Shown: piece by piece, positions 26,852 through 34,711 of the stretch
Numbering within the stretch: position 1 is the first letter of the stretch
How the letters are laid out: each line of letters begins with the position of its first letter
Source: Alphaproteobacteria bacterium
GTDB taxonomy: Bacteria > Pseudomonadota > Alphaproteobacteria > UBA6615
Assembly (NCBI GenBank): GCA_028279245.1
Contig: JANQOE010000072.1
Coordinates: 1 to 40,668 of the forward strand
Reading direction: 5' to 3'
Length of the DNA: 40,668 bases
Made by a program: the position numbers and the translations under genes
Notes under the pieces: model-generated
Told to the model about the DNA's origin: nothing
Seen by the model: the letters and a program-made list of their open reading frames with translations, nothing else
Database searches by the model: none

Positions 26852-27696
26852 AGGCCGAGCAGCTCCTTCGGATCGAAACGCACCGCGATACTCTTCCATT
26901 GCTCGTAGAGTTCAGCGGGCAGTTCTAGCGGATTACATCTGTCGTTGAGTACGGCGCGTCGGGCACTCTCGGCGGCCGCGCGGAAGAATGTGTCCTCGGC
27001 CATGCGCCTTTCGCCGGTAAGAAAGTGTGCTTCCCGCACCTGTCCAGCCGGATCGACACGGATCAACACCTCAACCGCCAAGTCTTCGGCATAGCGAGCA
27101 CCGATCGGCGGGTTCCAGCACGGGATAATCTGCTCGCGAATACTCAAGCGTAGCGCATCCATCTGCGCGATCGTCGGCGGCCGGTCGTCGGGCGTCGCGC
27201 CTTGCGCCGCGACATCACGCTTCGGGCGCCGTTCCCGCTCCGGCACCTCCTCCGCGGCGAGATCCTTCAAGATATTCGAAAAGTCGCGACGCGACGGCGG
27301 CTGCGGTTTGGTGACTGGCCGGGCTGACGCGATCTGCGGTGCGGGCTCTGGTTCCGGCTCAGGCTCAGGCTCCGGTTCCGGCTCGGGTTCGGCCTCCTCG
27401 ACCGGTGCGGGCAGTTCGACCACTTCGGTTTCCGAAGGCGGTTCGGGGAGCGGGTCCGGCTCGCGTGGCGGCGTGGGAATCGGCTCCGGCGGTGGGGGAG
27501 GCGGCGAAGCTTCGACCGGTTCGGGTTCGGGCTCCACCTGTTGCGGTGTCGTCACGGTGCCGATCTCAACGAGCTCGACCGGCACGATCAGCGGCGGTGG
27601 CAGCGTCTCATCCGCGAACAGCCCGCCGAGCCCGAAATGCGCAGCCAAGAGCACGAAGGCATGCGTGCCCGCGGAGATCAGGCTGCTGCGGCGCAT
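26848..27696 (-). CDS. tolA: TolA, inner-membrane spanning component of Tol-Pal
   Basis: The 282-residue protein has one N-terminal membrane segment (about residues 8-27). A proline/glutamate-rich rod follows, with an uninterrupted Glu-Pro run near residues 100-118, then a helical region and a TonB/TolA-like C-terminal domain with cysteines in IIPCWNPP and LNDRCNP. TolA couples TolQR proton flow to TolB and Pal. The rod is shorter than the helical TolA-II of E. coli and of the extended polyproline type. The stop overlaps the start of the extra TolB-like gene (ATGA), instead of meeting tolB directly. Confidence 0.93.
   Translation of the reverse strand: MRRSSLISAGTHAFVLLAAHFGLGGLFADETLPPPLIVPVELVEIGTVTTPQQVEPEPEPVEASPPPPPPEPIPTPPREPDPLPEPPSETEVVELPAPVEEAEPEPEPEPEPEPEPEPAPQIASARPVTKPQPPSRRDFSNILKDLAAEEVPERERRPKRDVAAQGATPDDRPPTIAQMDALRLSIREQIIPCWNPPIGARYAEDLAVEVLIRVDPAGQVREAHFLTGERRMAEDTFFRAAAESARRAVLNDRCNPLELPAELYEQWKSIAVRFDPKELLGL
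27344..27392 (-). repeat. Short tandem repeat encoding the TolA Glu-Pro rod
   Basis: Imperfect repeats of a GGCTCN/GGTTCN hexamer on the + strand read as alternating Glu and Pro codons in TolA. Such repeats can change length by slippage in multiples of six bases without breaking the frame. Confidence 0.6.
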
Positions 27697-27706
27697 CCAG
27701 CGGGTC

Positions 27707-28150
27707 CTACTGCGCGCCTTCGAGTGCCGGCGCCTCGGCGATCAACGCCACCCGGGTGAACCCGGCCCGATTGACCAGGCCCATAACTTCCATCACCCGG
27801 CCATAGTTGATCTCGCGGTCGCCGCGCACAAAGATTCGCAACTCGTCATTCGTTTCGGCCACGGCGACCAACCGCGGTATCAGCGCGTCTGCTTCGATTT
27901 CGGCATCCTGAATGTAGATACGCCCGTCCTTGTCGACGCTGAGGATCAGCGGCTCGCGCTCCTGATTGACCGGCGCGACACTCGCCTTTGGCAGATCGAC
28001 CGGCACGCCGAGCGTCAACAGCGGCGCAGCGACCATCAGGATCACGACGAGCACCAGCATGATGTCGACAAACGGCGTGATGTTGATTTCGCTCATCAAC
28101 GTATGCCGCGCGTGCCGGCGGCCGCGCATGCGTTGGGCTTGCATCGCCAT
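27707..28150 (-). CDS. tolR: TolR, ExbD-family stator protein
   Basis: The 147-residue protein has a basic N-terminus. One membrane helix, INITPFVDIMLVLVVILMVA in part, carries the proton-path Asp of TolR/ExbD. A periplasmic domain ends RVMEVMGLVNRAGFTRVALI. With TolQ it forms the proton-driven motor that energises TolA. It starts three bases after tolQ, and tolA follows after 10 bases. Confidence 0.96.
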   Translation of the reverse strand: MAMQAQRMRGRRHARHTLMSEINITPFVDIMLVLVVILMVAAPLLTLGVPVDLPKASVAPVNQEREPLILSVDKDGRIYIQDAEIEADALIPRLVAVAETNDELRIFVRGDREINYGRVMEVMGLVNRAGFTRVALIAEAPALEGAQ

Positions 28151-28153
28151 CGG

Positions 28154-28885
28154 CTAGGCGGCCTCCTCGAGTTGCCGCGAGAGGATGGCGCTGAATTCCG
28201 CCGAAAACCCTTCGAGCCGTTGGCTGTAGCGGCTGATGTCGGCGGTGAATTTGTTGTAGGCGGCGACCGCTGGAATTGCGACGATCAGACCAAGCGCCGT
28301 GGCGAACAAGGCCTCCGCCAAACCCGGTGCGACAACCGCCAGGTTGGTGCTATTCGATCCGGCAATCGACTGGAACGTGTTCATAATGCCCCAGACGGTG
28401 CCGAAGAGGCCGATGAACGGGGCGGTTGCGCCGGCGGACGCCAGGAAGATCATGTAGCGTTCCAGCCGCTCGGTCTCGCGCGTCAGGCTGACTTCCATGA
28501 CCCGCTCGATCCGTTCCTGCAGTCCCAGCCGGGACCGTTCGCTTTTGGCGATGCCCCGCGCCGAGGACCGCCGCCATTCGCCCATCGCCGCGGCAAACAC
28601 CGACGACATCGGGTCCTCCGGCTGATCGCCGAGGCGGTCATAGAGATCGTCCAGCGACCCGCCTGCCCAGAACTCGTCCTCGAACTCGCTGCTTTTGGTG
28701 TTGACCCGGCGCATGCGGATCCACTTGTCGAGGATGATGGTCCACGACCAGAAGGAGCCGACAAACAACACCAGCATGACCAGTTTAACGACGATGTCGG
28801 CCTGCAGGAACAGGCCCCACACCGAGAAATCCAAGGCGTGCTCGGCCCCGCCAAACGCCACGGTATCGACTAAGTTAGGTTCCAT
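28154..28885 (-). CDS. tolQ: TolQ, ExbB-family proton channel protein
   Basis: The 243-residue protein has three predicted membrane segments: near residues 28-50, then two closely spaced ones containing MIFLASAGATAPFIGLFGTVWGIM and ATALGLIVAIPAVAAYNKF read in parts. It matches the MotA/TolQ/ExbB fold, with the large cytoplasmic loop between segments 1 and 2. TolQ pentamers surround a TolR dimer. It follows ybgC by six bases in the classical ybgC-tolQRAB order. Confidence 0.97.
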   Translation of the reverse strand: MEPNLVDTVAFGGAEHALDFSVWGLFLQADIVVKLVMLVLFVGSFWSWTIILDKWIRMRRVNTKSSEFEDEFWAGGSLDDLYDRLGDQPEDPMSSVFAAAMGEWRRSSARGIAKSERSRLGLQERIERVMEVSLTRETERLERYMIFLASAGATAPFIGLFGTVWGIMNTFQSIAGSNSTNLAVVAPGLAEALFATALGLIVAIPAVAAYNKFTADISRYSQRLEGFSAEFSAILSRQLEEAA

Positions 28886-28891
28886 CTGTCC

Positions 28892-29326
28892 CTACCTACC
28901 TTCCGGTTGTGGCGCCGGTTGGGCCACGATAAGTCGCGTCAACGGGTCGCGCAGTGCGGCCGGCAATCGGGTCGCACGGCCGTTGGTGCCGACACAAACG
29001 AGTTGCAGGTCGAGCGTGACCAAAACGTCCGCATCCCTTGTAACCTGTTGCTTCATATCGAAACGCGCGGCGCCGACCTTGGTCACAATCGTGTGCACTT
29101 CCAACTCGTCGTCCAGCCGCGCCGGCTGAATGTAGTCGACGGCGCAGCGGCGCACGGCAATCATCACGGCATGCTCCGACAACAGGTCCGGGTGGTTGCC
29201 GCCCATCTCGCGCATCAACTCCGTGCGCGCCCGTTCCGCAAACCGCAAATAGTTGGCGTGATAAACGACTCCGCCAGCATCTGTGTCTTCGTAGTACACG
29301 CGGATTTGCATCGGTTCGCCGGTCAT
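28892..29326 (-). CDS. ybgC: YbgC-type acyl-CoA thioesterase
   Basis: The 144-residue hot-dog protein carries the active-site motif YYEDTDAGGVVYHANYLRFAE in its first part, with the catalytic Asp of the 4-hydroxybenzoyl-CoA thioesterase family. YbgC proteins act on acyl-CoA or acyl-ACP and in enterics associate with phospholipid enzymes at the inner membrane. It heads the tol genes and lies nine bases after ruvB, linking the ruv and tol genes in one transcription unit. Confidence 0.95.
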   Translation of the reverse strand: MTGEPMQIRVYYEDTDAGGVVYHANYLRFAERARTELMREMGGNHPDLLSEHAVMIAVRRCAVDYIQPARLDDELEVHTIVTKVGAARFDMKQQVTRDADVLVTLDLQLVCVGTNGRATRLPAALRDPLTRLIVAQPAPQPEGR

Positions 29327-29335
29327 GCATCCACA

Positions 29336-30397
29336 TCACGTCTCAGCCGCGGTTGAGGAAGCCTCTTGCAACAGGTCGAGTTGGTCGCGTTGCGGTGGGG
29401 CCTTGAACCCGAGGTGCCGGTATGCTGCCGCCGCCAGCACCCGCCCACGCGGCGTGCGCTGCAGAAACCCCTGCTGTAGCAAGAACGGCTCAACCACGTC
29501 TTCCAGCGTGCCGCGTTCCTCCGACAGCGCCGCGGATAGGGTTTCGACACCGACCGGGCCACCGCCATAGTTGCGTGCGATACAGGACAGGTAACGCCGG
29601 TCCATTTCATCCAGGCCGCGCGCATCGACATCAAGCCGCTGCAACGCACGGTCGGCCACGCCTTTGTCGACCACCGGCGCCCCTTCCATCGACGCAAAGT
29701 CGCGGACCCGACGCAACAGCCGGCCGGCGATCCGCGGCGTCCCACGTGATCGCCGGGCAATCTCATCGGCACCATCGTCCTCGAGTTGCACGTTCAATAT
29801 ACCGGCGCCCCGGCGCACAATGGTCCGCAAATCCTCCGGCGGATAGAAGTCGAGCCGCAACGCAATGCCGAACCGGTCACGCAGCGGCGTCGTCAGCAAG
29901 CCCAAGCGGGTTGTCGCGCCGACCAATGTGAACGGCGGCAGGCTGATGCGGACGGACCGCGCTGCTGGACCCTCGCCGATAATCAGGTCGAGTTCGAAAT
30001 CCTCCATCGCCGGATAGAGCACTTCTTCAACGACGGGATTGAGGCGATGGATCTCATCGATGAACAACACATCCTTCGGCTGCAGGTTCGTCAACACCGC
30101 TGCCAAGTCACCTGCTTTCGAAAGTACAGGGCCAGCGGTCGCGCGGAATCCGGCGCCCAGTTCATGGGCAACGATCTGTGCCAGCGTCGTCTTGCCCAGG
30201 CCCGGCGGCCCATGGAACAGGCTGTGGTCCAGCGGCTCGTTACGACCGCGCGCCGCCGCAATAAAGACGCCCAGATTCTCACGCAGCGTGGCTTGGCCGA
30301 TAAACTCTTCGAGCCGCCGTGGCCGCAGCCCCACTTCGCCGCCGTCTTCCCCTGACGCTTCGCCGTTCACCAGACGGTCCGGCGCATCACCGCTCAT
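29336..30397 (-). CDS. ruvB: Holliday junction branch-migration ATPase RuvB
   Basis: The 353-residue AAA+ protein begins [11 protein letters not shown] after a short leader. It has Walker A GPPGLGKT at 63-70, Walker [11 protein letters not shown] and the C-terminal winged-helix segment ending [21 protein letters not shown]. RuvB hexamers pump DNA through the RuvA-held junction. The start overlaps the ruvA stop (ATGA). Confidence 0.98.
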   Translation of the reverse strand: MSGDAPDRLVNGEASGEDGGEVGLRPRRLEEFIGQATLRENLGVFIAAARGRNEPLDHSLFHGPPGLGKTTLAQIVAHELGAGFRATAGPVLSKAGDLAAVLTNLQPKDVLFIDEIHRLNPVVEEVLYPAMEDFELDLIIGEGPAARSVRISLPPFTLVGATTRLGLLTTPLRDRFGIALRLDFYPPEDLRTIVRRGAGILNVQLEDDGADEIARRSRGTPRIAGRLLRRVRDFASMEGAPVVDKGVADRALQRLDVDARGLDEMDRRYLSCIARNYGGGPVGVETLSAALSEERGTLEDVVEPFLLQQGFLQRTPRGRVLAAAAYRHLGFKAPPQRDQLDLLQEASSTAAET

Positions 30398-31002
30398 CGC
30401 GTCAGCTCTTTCAGGGCCGCTGGGATCAGCGCATCCAGTTGCTTGTCACCGTGGATCCGCCGCGTCACCGCCGCGACAGCCGCAAACGCTGCGGATCGGG
30501 CATAGCCAAGGTTGACCAGCGCGGAGATTGCATCGTCCGTCACCGAATCCATCGGCACCGTCGCCGCATCGCCGGTCGCGGCGGCTGGTCCGAGCGCAAG
30601 GTCGCCGGCCTTGTCCTTCAATTCGGTGACGATCCGCGCCGCAAGTTTCGGGCCCACGCCATCGGCCCGGGCGAAGGCGGACTTGTCTTGCGTCACCAGG
30701 GCCGCGACAATATCGGCCGGCGACAGCACGCCAAGGATCGCCATGGCCACCCGGCTGCCAACACCCTGCACACTCAGCAACAGCCGAAACCAGCGGCGTT
30801 CGTCTGTCGTCGGAAAACCGTAGAGGTGGATGTGATCTTCCCGCACATGGGTCTCGATGTGCAGCGCGATAAACTCGCCACTTGTCGGCAGCGCGCCGAG
30901 TGTTCGGCTGGTCGCGAACACATTGTAACCGACACCGCCGACATCGACGATCAGATGGTCGCCGGCAACCTCGTCGACGATGCCTTTCAGCCGGCCGATC
31001 AA
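30394..31002 (-). CDS. ruvA: Holliday junction-binding protein RuvA
   Basis: The product is 202 residues if read from TTG 31002, giving the canonical [11 protein letters not shown] start and family length. That TTG overlaps the ruvC stop as TTGA, like the ATGA overlaps downstream, and GAGGGCGGTGAG precedes it. A longer reading from 31050 would overlap ruvC by 50 bases. Helix-hairpin-helix motifs ([39 protein letters not shown]) and the C-terminal three-helix domain that contacts RuvB are present. Confidence 0.95.
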   Translation of the reverse strand: MIGRLKGIVDEVAGDHLIVDVGGVGYNVFATSRTLGALPTSGEFIALHIETHVREDHIHLYGFPTTDERRWFRLLLSVQGVGSRVAMAILGVLSPADIVAALVTQDKSAFARADGVGPKLAARIVTELKDKAGDLALGPAAATGDAATVPMDSVTDDAISALVNLGYARSAAFAAVAAVTRRIHGDKQLDALIPAALKELTR

Positions 31003-31493
31003 CTCACCGCCCTCATCTGGCTGCTCGTTTGCCAGTGGTGCGCATGGCAAATGGCAACCGCCAGCGCGTCGGCCGCATCCGACGTTTCCATGGTCGCGCC
31101 AGGCAACAGCACACCGATCATGGCGCCGATCTGCGTCTTGTCCGCGTGCCCGTAACCCACCACCGATTTCTTCACCAAGTTGGCGGCATACTCGGCGACC
31201 GGCATGCCGGCGATCGCCGGCGCCAACAACGCAACACCCCGCGCCTGCCCGAGCTTGAGCGTGGTTGCACCGTTCGTGTTCACAAACGTCTCTTCGACGG
31301 CCGCACTGTCCGGCGCGTAGGCGACGATCACTTCAGTAAGTTGCGCATGCAGCCGGGCCAGCCGCGCTGCCATGCCGCCACCATCCGGCGCGCGCACCAC
31401 GCCGTCGGCGACATGCCGCAGCCGATTGCCGTGCGCCTCGATAACACCCCAACCTGTCCGTCGTAACCCCGGGTCTATGCCGAGTACGCGCAT
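30999..31493 (-). CDS. ruvC: Holliday junction resolvase RuvC
   Basis: The product is 164 residues from ATG 31493 ([17 protein letters not shown]). The acidic active-site residues are in GIDPG, VEETF and the C-terminal [15 protein letters not shown]. RuvC cleaves Holliday junctions as a dimer. The open frame extends ten codons upstream, but the chosen start matches the family. It lies 19 bases after yebC and overlaps ruvA. Confidence 0.97.
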   Translation of the reverse strand: MRVLGIDPGLRRTGWGVIEAHGNRLRHVADGVVRAPDGGGMAARLARLHAQLTEVIVAYAPDSAAVEETFVNTNGATTLKLGQARGVALLAPAIAGMPVAEYAANLVKKSVVGYGHADKTQIGAMIGVLLPGATMETSDAADALAVAICHAHHWQTSSQMRAVS

Positions 31494-31512
31494 ATGGATC
31501 TCGACGCCAAAT

Positions 31513-32262
31513 TCAAACGGCAAGCTTCTCGATCACGTCGTCGGCAATTTCGAAGTTGGCCGACACATTCTGTACGTCGTCGCTGTCATCTAGCGCGTCC
31601 AACAGCTTCAGCAATGTGGGCGCGGAATCCTCGCCGACGGCCACGGATGTTTGCGGACGCCAGGTCAACGCGGCTTCGCGCGGCGCGCCGAACGCCGCTT
31701 CCAGTTGTTCTGCAACACTGTGCAGGCTTTCCGGCTGACAGGTGATTTCGTGGCCGCTGCTTGTGCTGGAGACATCGTCGGCGCCCGCTTCCAGGGCGGC
31801 CTCGAACATCGCGTCGGCGGACGCGGCGTCGGCCGCGTAGAGAATCTGGCCGATACGATCAAACATGAAGCCGACACTGCCGGTCTCGCCCAGACTGCCA
31901 CCGAACTTGCTGAACGCCGCACGCACCTCCGCCGCCGTTCGGTTGCGGTTGTCGGTCAGCGCTTCGACCAGGATGGCAACGCCACCCGGCCCATAGCCTT
32001 CGTAGCGAACGTCTTCGTAATTCGTATCGTCATCGCCGCCGGAAGCTTTCTTGATGGCTCGGTCGATATTGTCCTTCGGCATGTTTGCCGCCCGCGCCGC
32101 GGCGACCGCGCCACGTAGCCGCGGATTCTGACTCGGGTCCGGTGCACCCAGCTTCGCCGCAACCTGAATTTCGCGGGTCAGCCGGGCGAAAACCTTCGCA
32201 CGTTTTTTGTCCTGGGCACCTTTGCGGTGCATAATGTTTTTGAATTGGGAATGGCCAGCCAT
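31513..32262 (-). CDS. yebC: YebC/PmpR-family protein (TACO1-like)
   Basis: The product is 249 residues from ATG 32262, with the invariant opening [20 protein letters not shown] and the later [23 protein letters not shown]. Family members have been described as transcription regulators and, more recently, as translation factors that relieve stalling. Its place before ruvC is conserved widely. It probably heads the long yebC-ruv-tol run; a 135-bp gap separates it from the phosphoesterase gene upstream. Confidence 0.97.
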   Translation of the reverse strand: MAGHSQFKNIMHRKGAQDKKRAKVFARLTREIQVAAKLGAPDPSQNPRLRGAVAAARAANMPKDNIDRAIKKASGGDDDTNYEDVRYEGYGPGGVAILVEALTDNRNRTAAEVRAAFSKFGGSLGETGSVGFMFDRIGQILYAADAASADAMFEAALEAGADDVSSTSSGHEITCQPESLHSVAEQLEAAFGAPREAALTWRPQTSVAVGEDSAPTLLKLLDALDDSDDVQNVSANFEIADDVIEKLAV

Positions 32263-32397
32263 CGCCCGAGATCCTAGATTATGCGGGGTAGAGGTCAGCC
32301 CTATACCATATAAGGTGGCGACTGACACAACATGGTTGCGTGCTCCAAGCAGGCCGCGCGTAACAAGCCTTTATGGCGAGATTACGGCGTCATCAGC

Positions 32398-33237
32398 CTA
32401 CTCCGCCGCGGCTTTGACCTGTGTTACGTCCGGCCATGCCGGTGTCAGACGGCCGCCCAATCGCAATGGCGAGATGCGCCGCGCGAGACCGGTCTTGTCA
32501 TCCGTTTCGACAAACGCGCCGCACAGCGTTGCTTCACCGTCCGCGGGCTGCAGCCGTTCGCCAGGCACTTGCCGCCGGAACCGGTCGATCGAACCCTGCT
32601 TCTTCATGCCGATAACGGAATCATAATCGCCGCACATGCCGGCGTCGGTCTGGTAGGCGGTGCCGCCGGGCAGTATCTGTTCGTCTGCCGTTGGCACGTG
32701 GGAATGAGTGCCCACAACAAAGCTCACCCGGCCGTCAAAGTTGTGCCCGATCGCCATCTTCTCCGATGTGGCCTCTCCATGCACATCGATGACGATCGAC
32801 GCGACGGTACCACCCAACGAGTGCAACCGCAGCGCTTGCTCCAACGCTTCAAACGGATGGTCCAGTGGATCCATGAACAGCCGGCCCATCACGTTGATGA
32901 CCAGAATCTTGGCACCGTTCGCCGCTGGGAAGACCCCCATGCCCTGGCCCGGTGTTTGCGCCGGGAAGTTTATCGGGCGCAGCAGCCGCGGATCGCTATC
33001 GATGTAGGACATGATGTCCCGCTGATCCCAGACATGATTGCCAGTGGTGATGACGTCGACACCGGCAGCATAGAAGTCCTCGCAGATCGCTCCGGTGATA
33101 CCGAAACCGTGCGCCGCGTTCTCGCCATTGGTGATGACGAAATCGAGCCCGAGCTGCCGCCGGAGTTCGGGCACCCGGCCGATCAAAGCCATTCGTCCGG
33201 CTTTGCCGACGATGTCGCCAAGGAACAGAATCCGCAT
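32398..33237 (-). CDS. YmdB-family metallophosphoesterase
   Basis: The 279-residue protein has the metal ligands of the YmdB family: GDIVGKAGR at the N-terminus, TNGENAAHG, TTGNHVWD, DVHGEATSEK and GTHSHVPT. Bacterial YmdB proteins hydrolyse 2',3'-cyclic nucleotides, and in Bacillus affect biofilm and motility decisions. Substrate here is unknown. The start shares one base with the cyclo-ligase stop (TGATG), so the pair is co-translated. Confidence 0.94.
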   Translation of the reverse strand: MRILFLGDIVGKAGRMALIGRVPELRRQLGLDFVITNGENAAHGFGITGAICEDFYAAGVDVITTGNHVWDQRDIMSYIDSDPRLLRPINFPAQTPGQGMGVFPAANGAKILVINVMGRLFMDPLDHPFEALEQALRLHSLGGTVASIVIDVHGEATSEKMAIGHNFDGRVSFVVGTHSHVPTADEQILPGGTAYQTDAGMCGDYDSVIGMKKQGSIDRFRRQVPGERLQPADGEATLCGAFVETDDKTGLARRISPLRLGGRLTPAWPDVTQVKAAAE

Positions 33238-33812
33238 CAGTCAGGAACCTCGAAGGCCTCTTTGTCGGTCACAACCCAATCCAAAGGTTGGTCGTCTTCG
33301 GTGCTGGGCAACCTATCCATCTCTTGGCCGGCAAACGCCAAGCCCACCGCCGTCAGCGACCCGGCCCGCCGCAGCGCCGCCAGCGTTCTATCATAATAGC
33401 CGGCGCCATATCCCAGACGATGCCCCCGACGGTCAAATGCCAGCAACGGCACGATCAGCAACATCGGCCTAATCGTGCCTCGGTTCGAAAGCGGCTCGGA
33501 GACCCCGAAGGGCCCGCTTTCCAACGGCTCACCCTCCGCCCACTCCCGAAAGGACAGGGGCTGATCCCGCGGGCCGCTGACCGGCAACGACCCGGTCCAT
33601 CCGCCCGCTAATAGACAGCGCATCAACGGCCGCGGGTCGATCTCGCTCTTGATCGGCCAATAGCCGGCGAAAACCGATGGATCAGGCCCGGCCAATCCCG
33701 GTGCCGCCATGAATAGCGATGCCGCCGCCGCACCGGCTGCCCCGGACTGATCGGCCAATGGCCGCCGGCGTTCCGTGGCGCGGCGCCGCAGCTCGGTCTT
33801 GTCCGGATTCAT
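33237..33812 (-). CDS. 5-formyltetrahydrofolate cyclo-ligase
   Basis: The product is 191 residues from ATG 33812. The motif LLIVPLLAFDRRGHRLGYGAGYYDR, the phosphate- and folate-binding signature, is near residues 120-144. The enzyme converts 5-formyl-THF to methenyl-THF. The frame extends 17 codons further, but that part would lie inside the 6S RNA candidate, so the inner start is preferred. The order zapA-6S RNA-cyclo-ligase is widespread in proteobacteria. Confidence 0.93.
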   Translation of the reverse strand: MNPDKTELRRRATERRRPLADQSGAAGAAAASLFMAAPGLAGPDPSVFAGYWPIKSEIDPRPLMRCLLAGGWTGSLPVSGPRDQPLSFREWAEGEPLESGPFGVSEPLSNRGTIRPMLLIVPLLAFDRRGHRLGYGAGYYDRTLAALRRAGSLTAVGLAFAGQEMDRLPSTEDDQPLDWVVTDKEAFEVPD

Positions 33813-33824
33813 CGGCAGGAAGGT

Positions 33825-33988
33825 GGGCGGCGCCGGCACGACCGTCGGCGCATTCGCGTCCACCGAGGCCTGCCAAAGCAGGTGGGCGCCGTATAACGAG
33901 GCCAGGGCCCCGACAGGGACAGCTCCCTGGTGACGTGGTATAGCCCCCGGGACAAGATATCGCCTAACGCGACGGCTAGCCGCCGCCC
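33825..33988 (-). ncRNA. ssrS: 6S RNA candidate
   Basis: The 164-base span lies between zapA and the cyclo-ligase, the classical 6S location, on the same strand. Its ends pair as GGGCGGCG with CGCCGCCC (33981-33988 with 33825-33832), extended inward by CCGTCG with CGACGG (33970-33975 with 33842-33847). A central unpaired region is followed by an apical stem CCAGGG/CCCTGG. A small side hairpin CCTGC-TTTG-GCAGG (33869-33882) lies next to GGCGCCCACC, a pattern I recall from alphaproteobacterial 6S RNAs. 6S RNA mimics an open promoter and binds sigma-70 holoenzyme. Ends are approximate. Confidence 0.75.
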
Positions 33989-33997
33989 TCAGCGAAT

Positions 33998-34327
33998 CTA
34001 GGTGCCGCTGACCCCGGCTGCAATATGGTCGATGCGGCTGGCCAGATTATCTAGCCGCCCGGCCAGCACATCCTCGGCATCGGCTTGAATATTGTCCAAC
34101 TCCTGCCGGGTCTCAATCAGCTCGGTGCGGGTATCCGACAGCTCATCGGCGATCAGCAGGCTGGCCATGACCAGCAGCCGCGTGTCGCCGATTTGGCCGA
34201 CGGCGCCTACCAAGTCCTTCACCTTCTCAGAGACGTAGCCCGACAGGTGCTTCAAATGTTCTTCCTGCCCGTCTTCGCAGGCGATGCGGTAGCTCCGCCC
34301 GTTAATGGTAACGACCACTTGCGCCAT
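33998..34327 (-). CDS. zapA: Cell division protein ZapA
   Basis: The product is 109 residues from ATG 34327. The N-terminal MAQVVVTINGRSYRIACEDGQEEHLKHL beta-alpha unit, read in parts, is followed by a long helix (residues ~45-105) suited to coiled-coil dimerisation. ZapA bundles FtsZ filaments at mid-cell. It starts one base after the DUF4164-like gene stop, so the two are probably co-translated and could form a complex. Confidence 0.92.
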   Translation of the reverse strand: MAQVVVTINGRSYRIACEDGQEEHLKHLSGYVSEKVKDLVGAVGQIGDTRLLVMASLLIADELSDTRTELIETRQELDNIQADAEDVLAGRLDNLASRIDHIAAGVSGT

Positions 34328-34328
34328 A

Positions 34329-34553
34329 CTAGTCTCCCACGACTGTCTCAAGCCGCTCGATCGCCGCGTCGAGGCGGCTGGCAACGGCCGATGTGGTCTC
34401 ATCCAGTGCTGTGTATTGCTGGCGTAACGCGGCGACTTGCTCGTGCAGGGCGGACGATTGGGCTTGGGCGGTGTGGTCGGCGCTGGTCAGCGCCGCCTCA
34501 AGGCGATCAAGTGCGTCGCCGACCCGTTGCTCGGCATGTTCCAATCTCGACAT
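34329..34553 (-). CDS. DUF4164-like small coiled-coil protein next to zapA
   Basis: The product is 74 residues from ATG 34553, with GGAAGGC upstream; 53 further codons in frame are not supported. It is almost wholly helical with heptad-like spacing (RLEHAEQRVGDALDRLEAAL, LHEQVAALRQQYTALDE), so a coiled coil is expected. Comparable short proteins precede zapA in other alphaproteobacteria. A role with ZapA at the divisome is inferred only from position. Confidence 0.78.
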   Translation of the reverse strand: MSRLEHAEQRVGDALDRLEAALTSADHTAQAQSSALHEQVAALRQQYTALDETTSAVASRLDAAIERLETVVGD

Positions 34554-34637
34554 CTTGCCTTCCGTAACGACTCGATCTGAGGCTGCGGATCGTACGATTC
34601 GGTGTGAGTCCCGGTCAACCGCCACGCCATTGACGGC

Positions 34638-34655
34638 TGCCCGGCCTGCCGGGCA
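34638..34655 (+). other. Hairpin in the tkt/zapA divergent region
   Basis: TGCCCGG (34638-34644) and CCGGGCA (34649-34655) form a perfect seven-pair stem with a four-base loop in the 158-bp gap between divergent DUF4164-zapA and tkt. It lies 57 bases before the tkt start and could be a leader structure or operator. No clear -35/-10 pair is visible in this GC-rich gap. Confidence 0.35.
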
Positions 34656-34711
34656 TGGTGTGCCGGAAAGACCGAGCGCAACCCCGAGTATCCGCCCCCG
34701 AGTATCTGCCA

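Noticed and set aside
27344..27392. The tandem hexamers as a CRISPR-like or satellite array
   Set aside because: Units are six bases, without spacers, and read as Glu-Pro codons inside TolA.
27308..28873. A + strand open frame (521 codons) opposite tolA-tolR-tolQ
   Set aside because: Its Gly/Ser repeat is only the complement of the TolA Glu-Pro codons; the three minus-strand genes are clear family members.
28896..29339. A second minus-strand frame overlapping ybgC
   Set aside because: It is a frame shadow; the ybgC frame carries the thioesterase motif and correct length.
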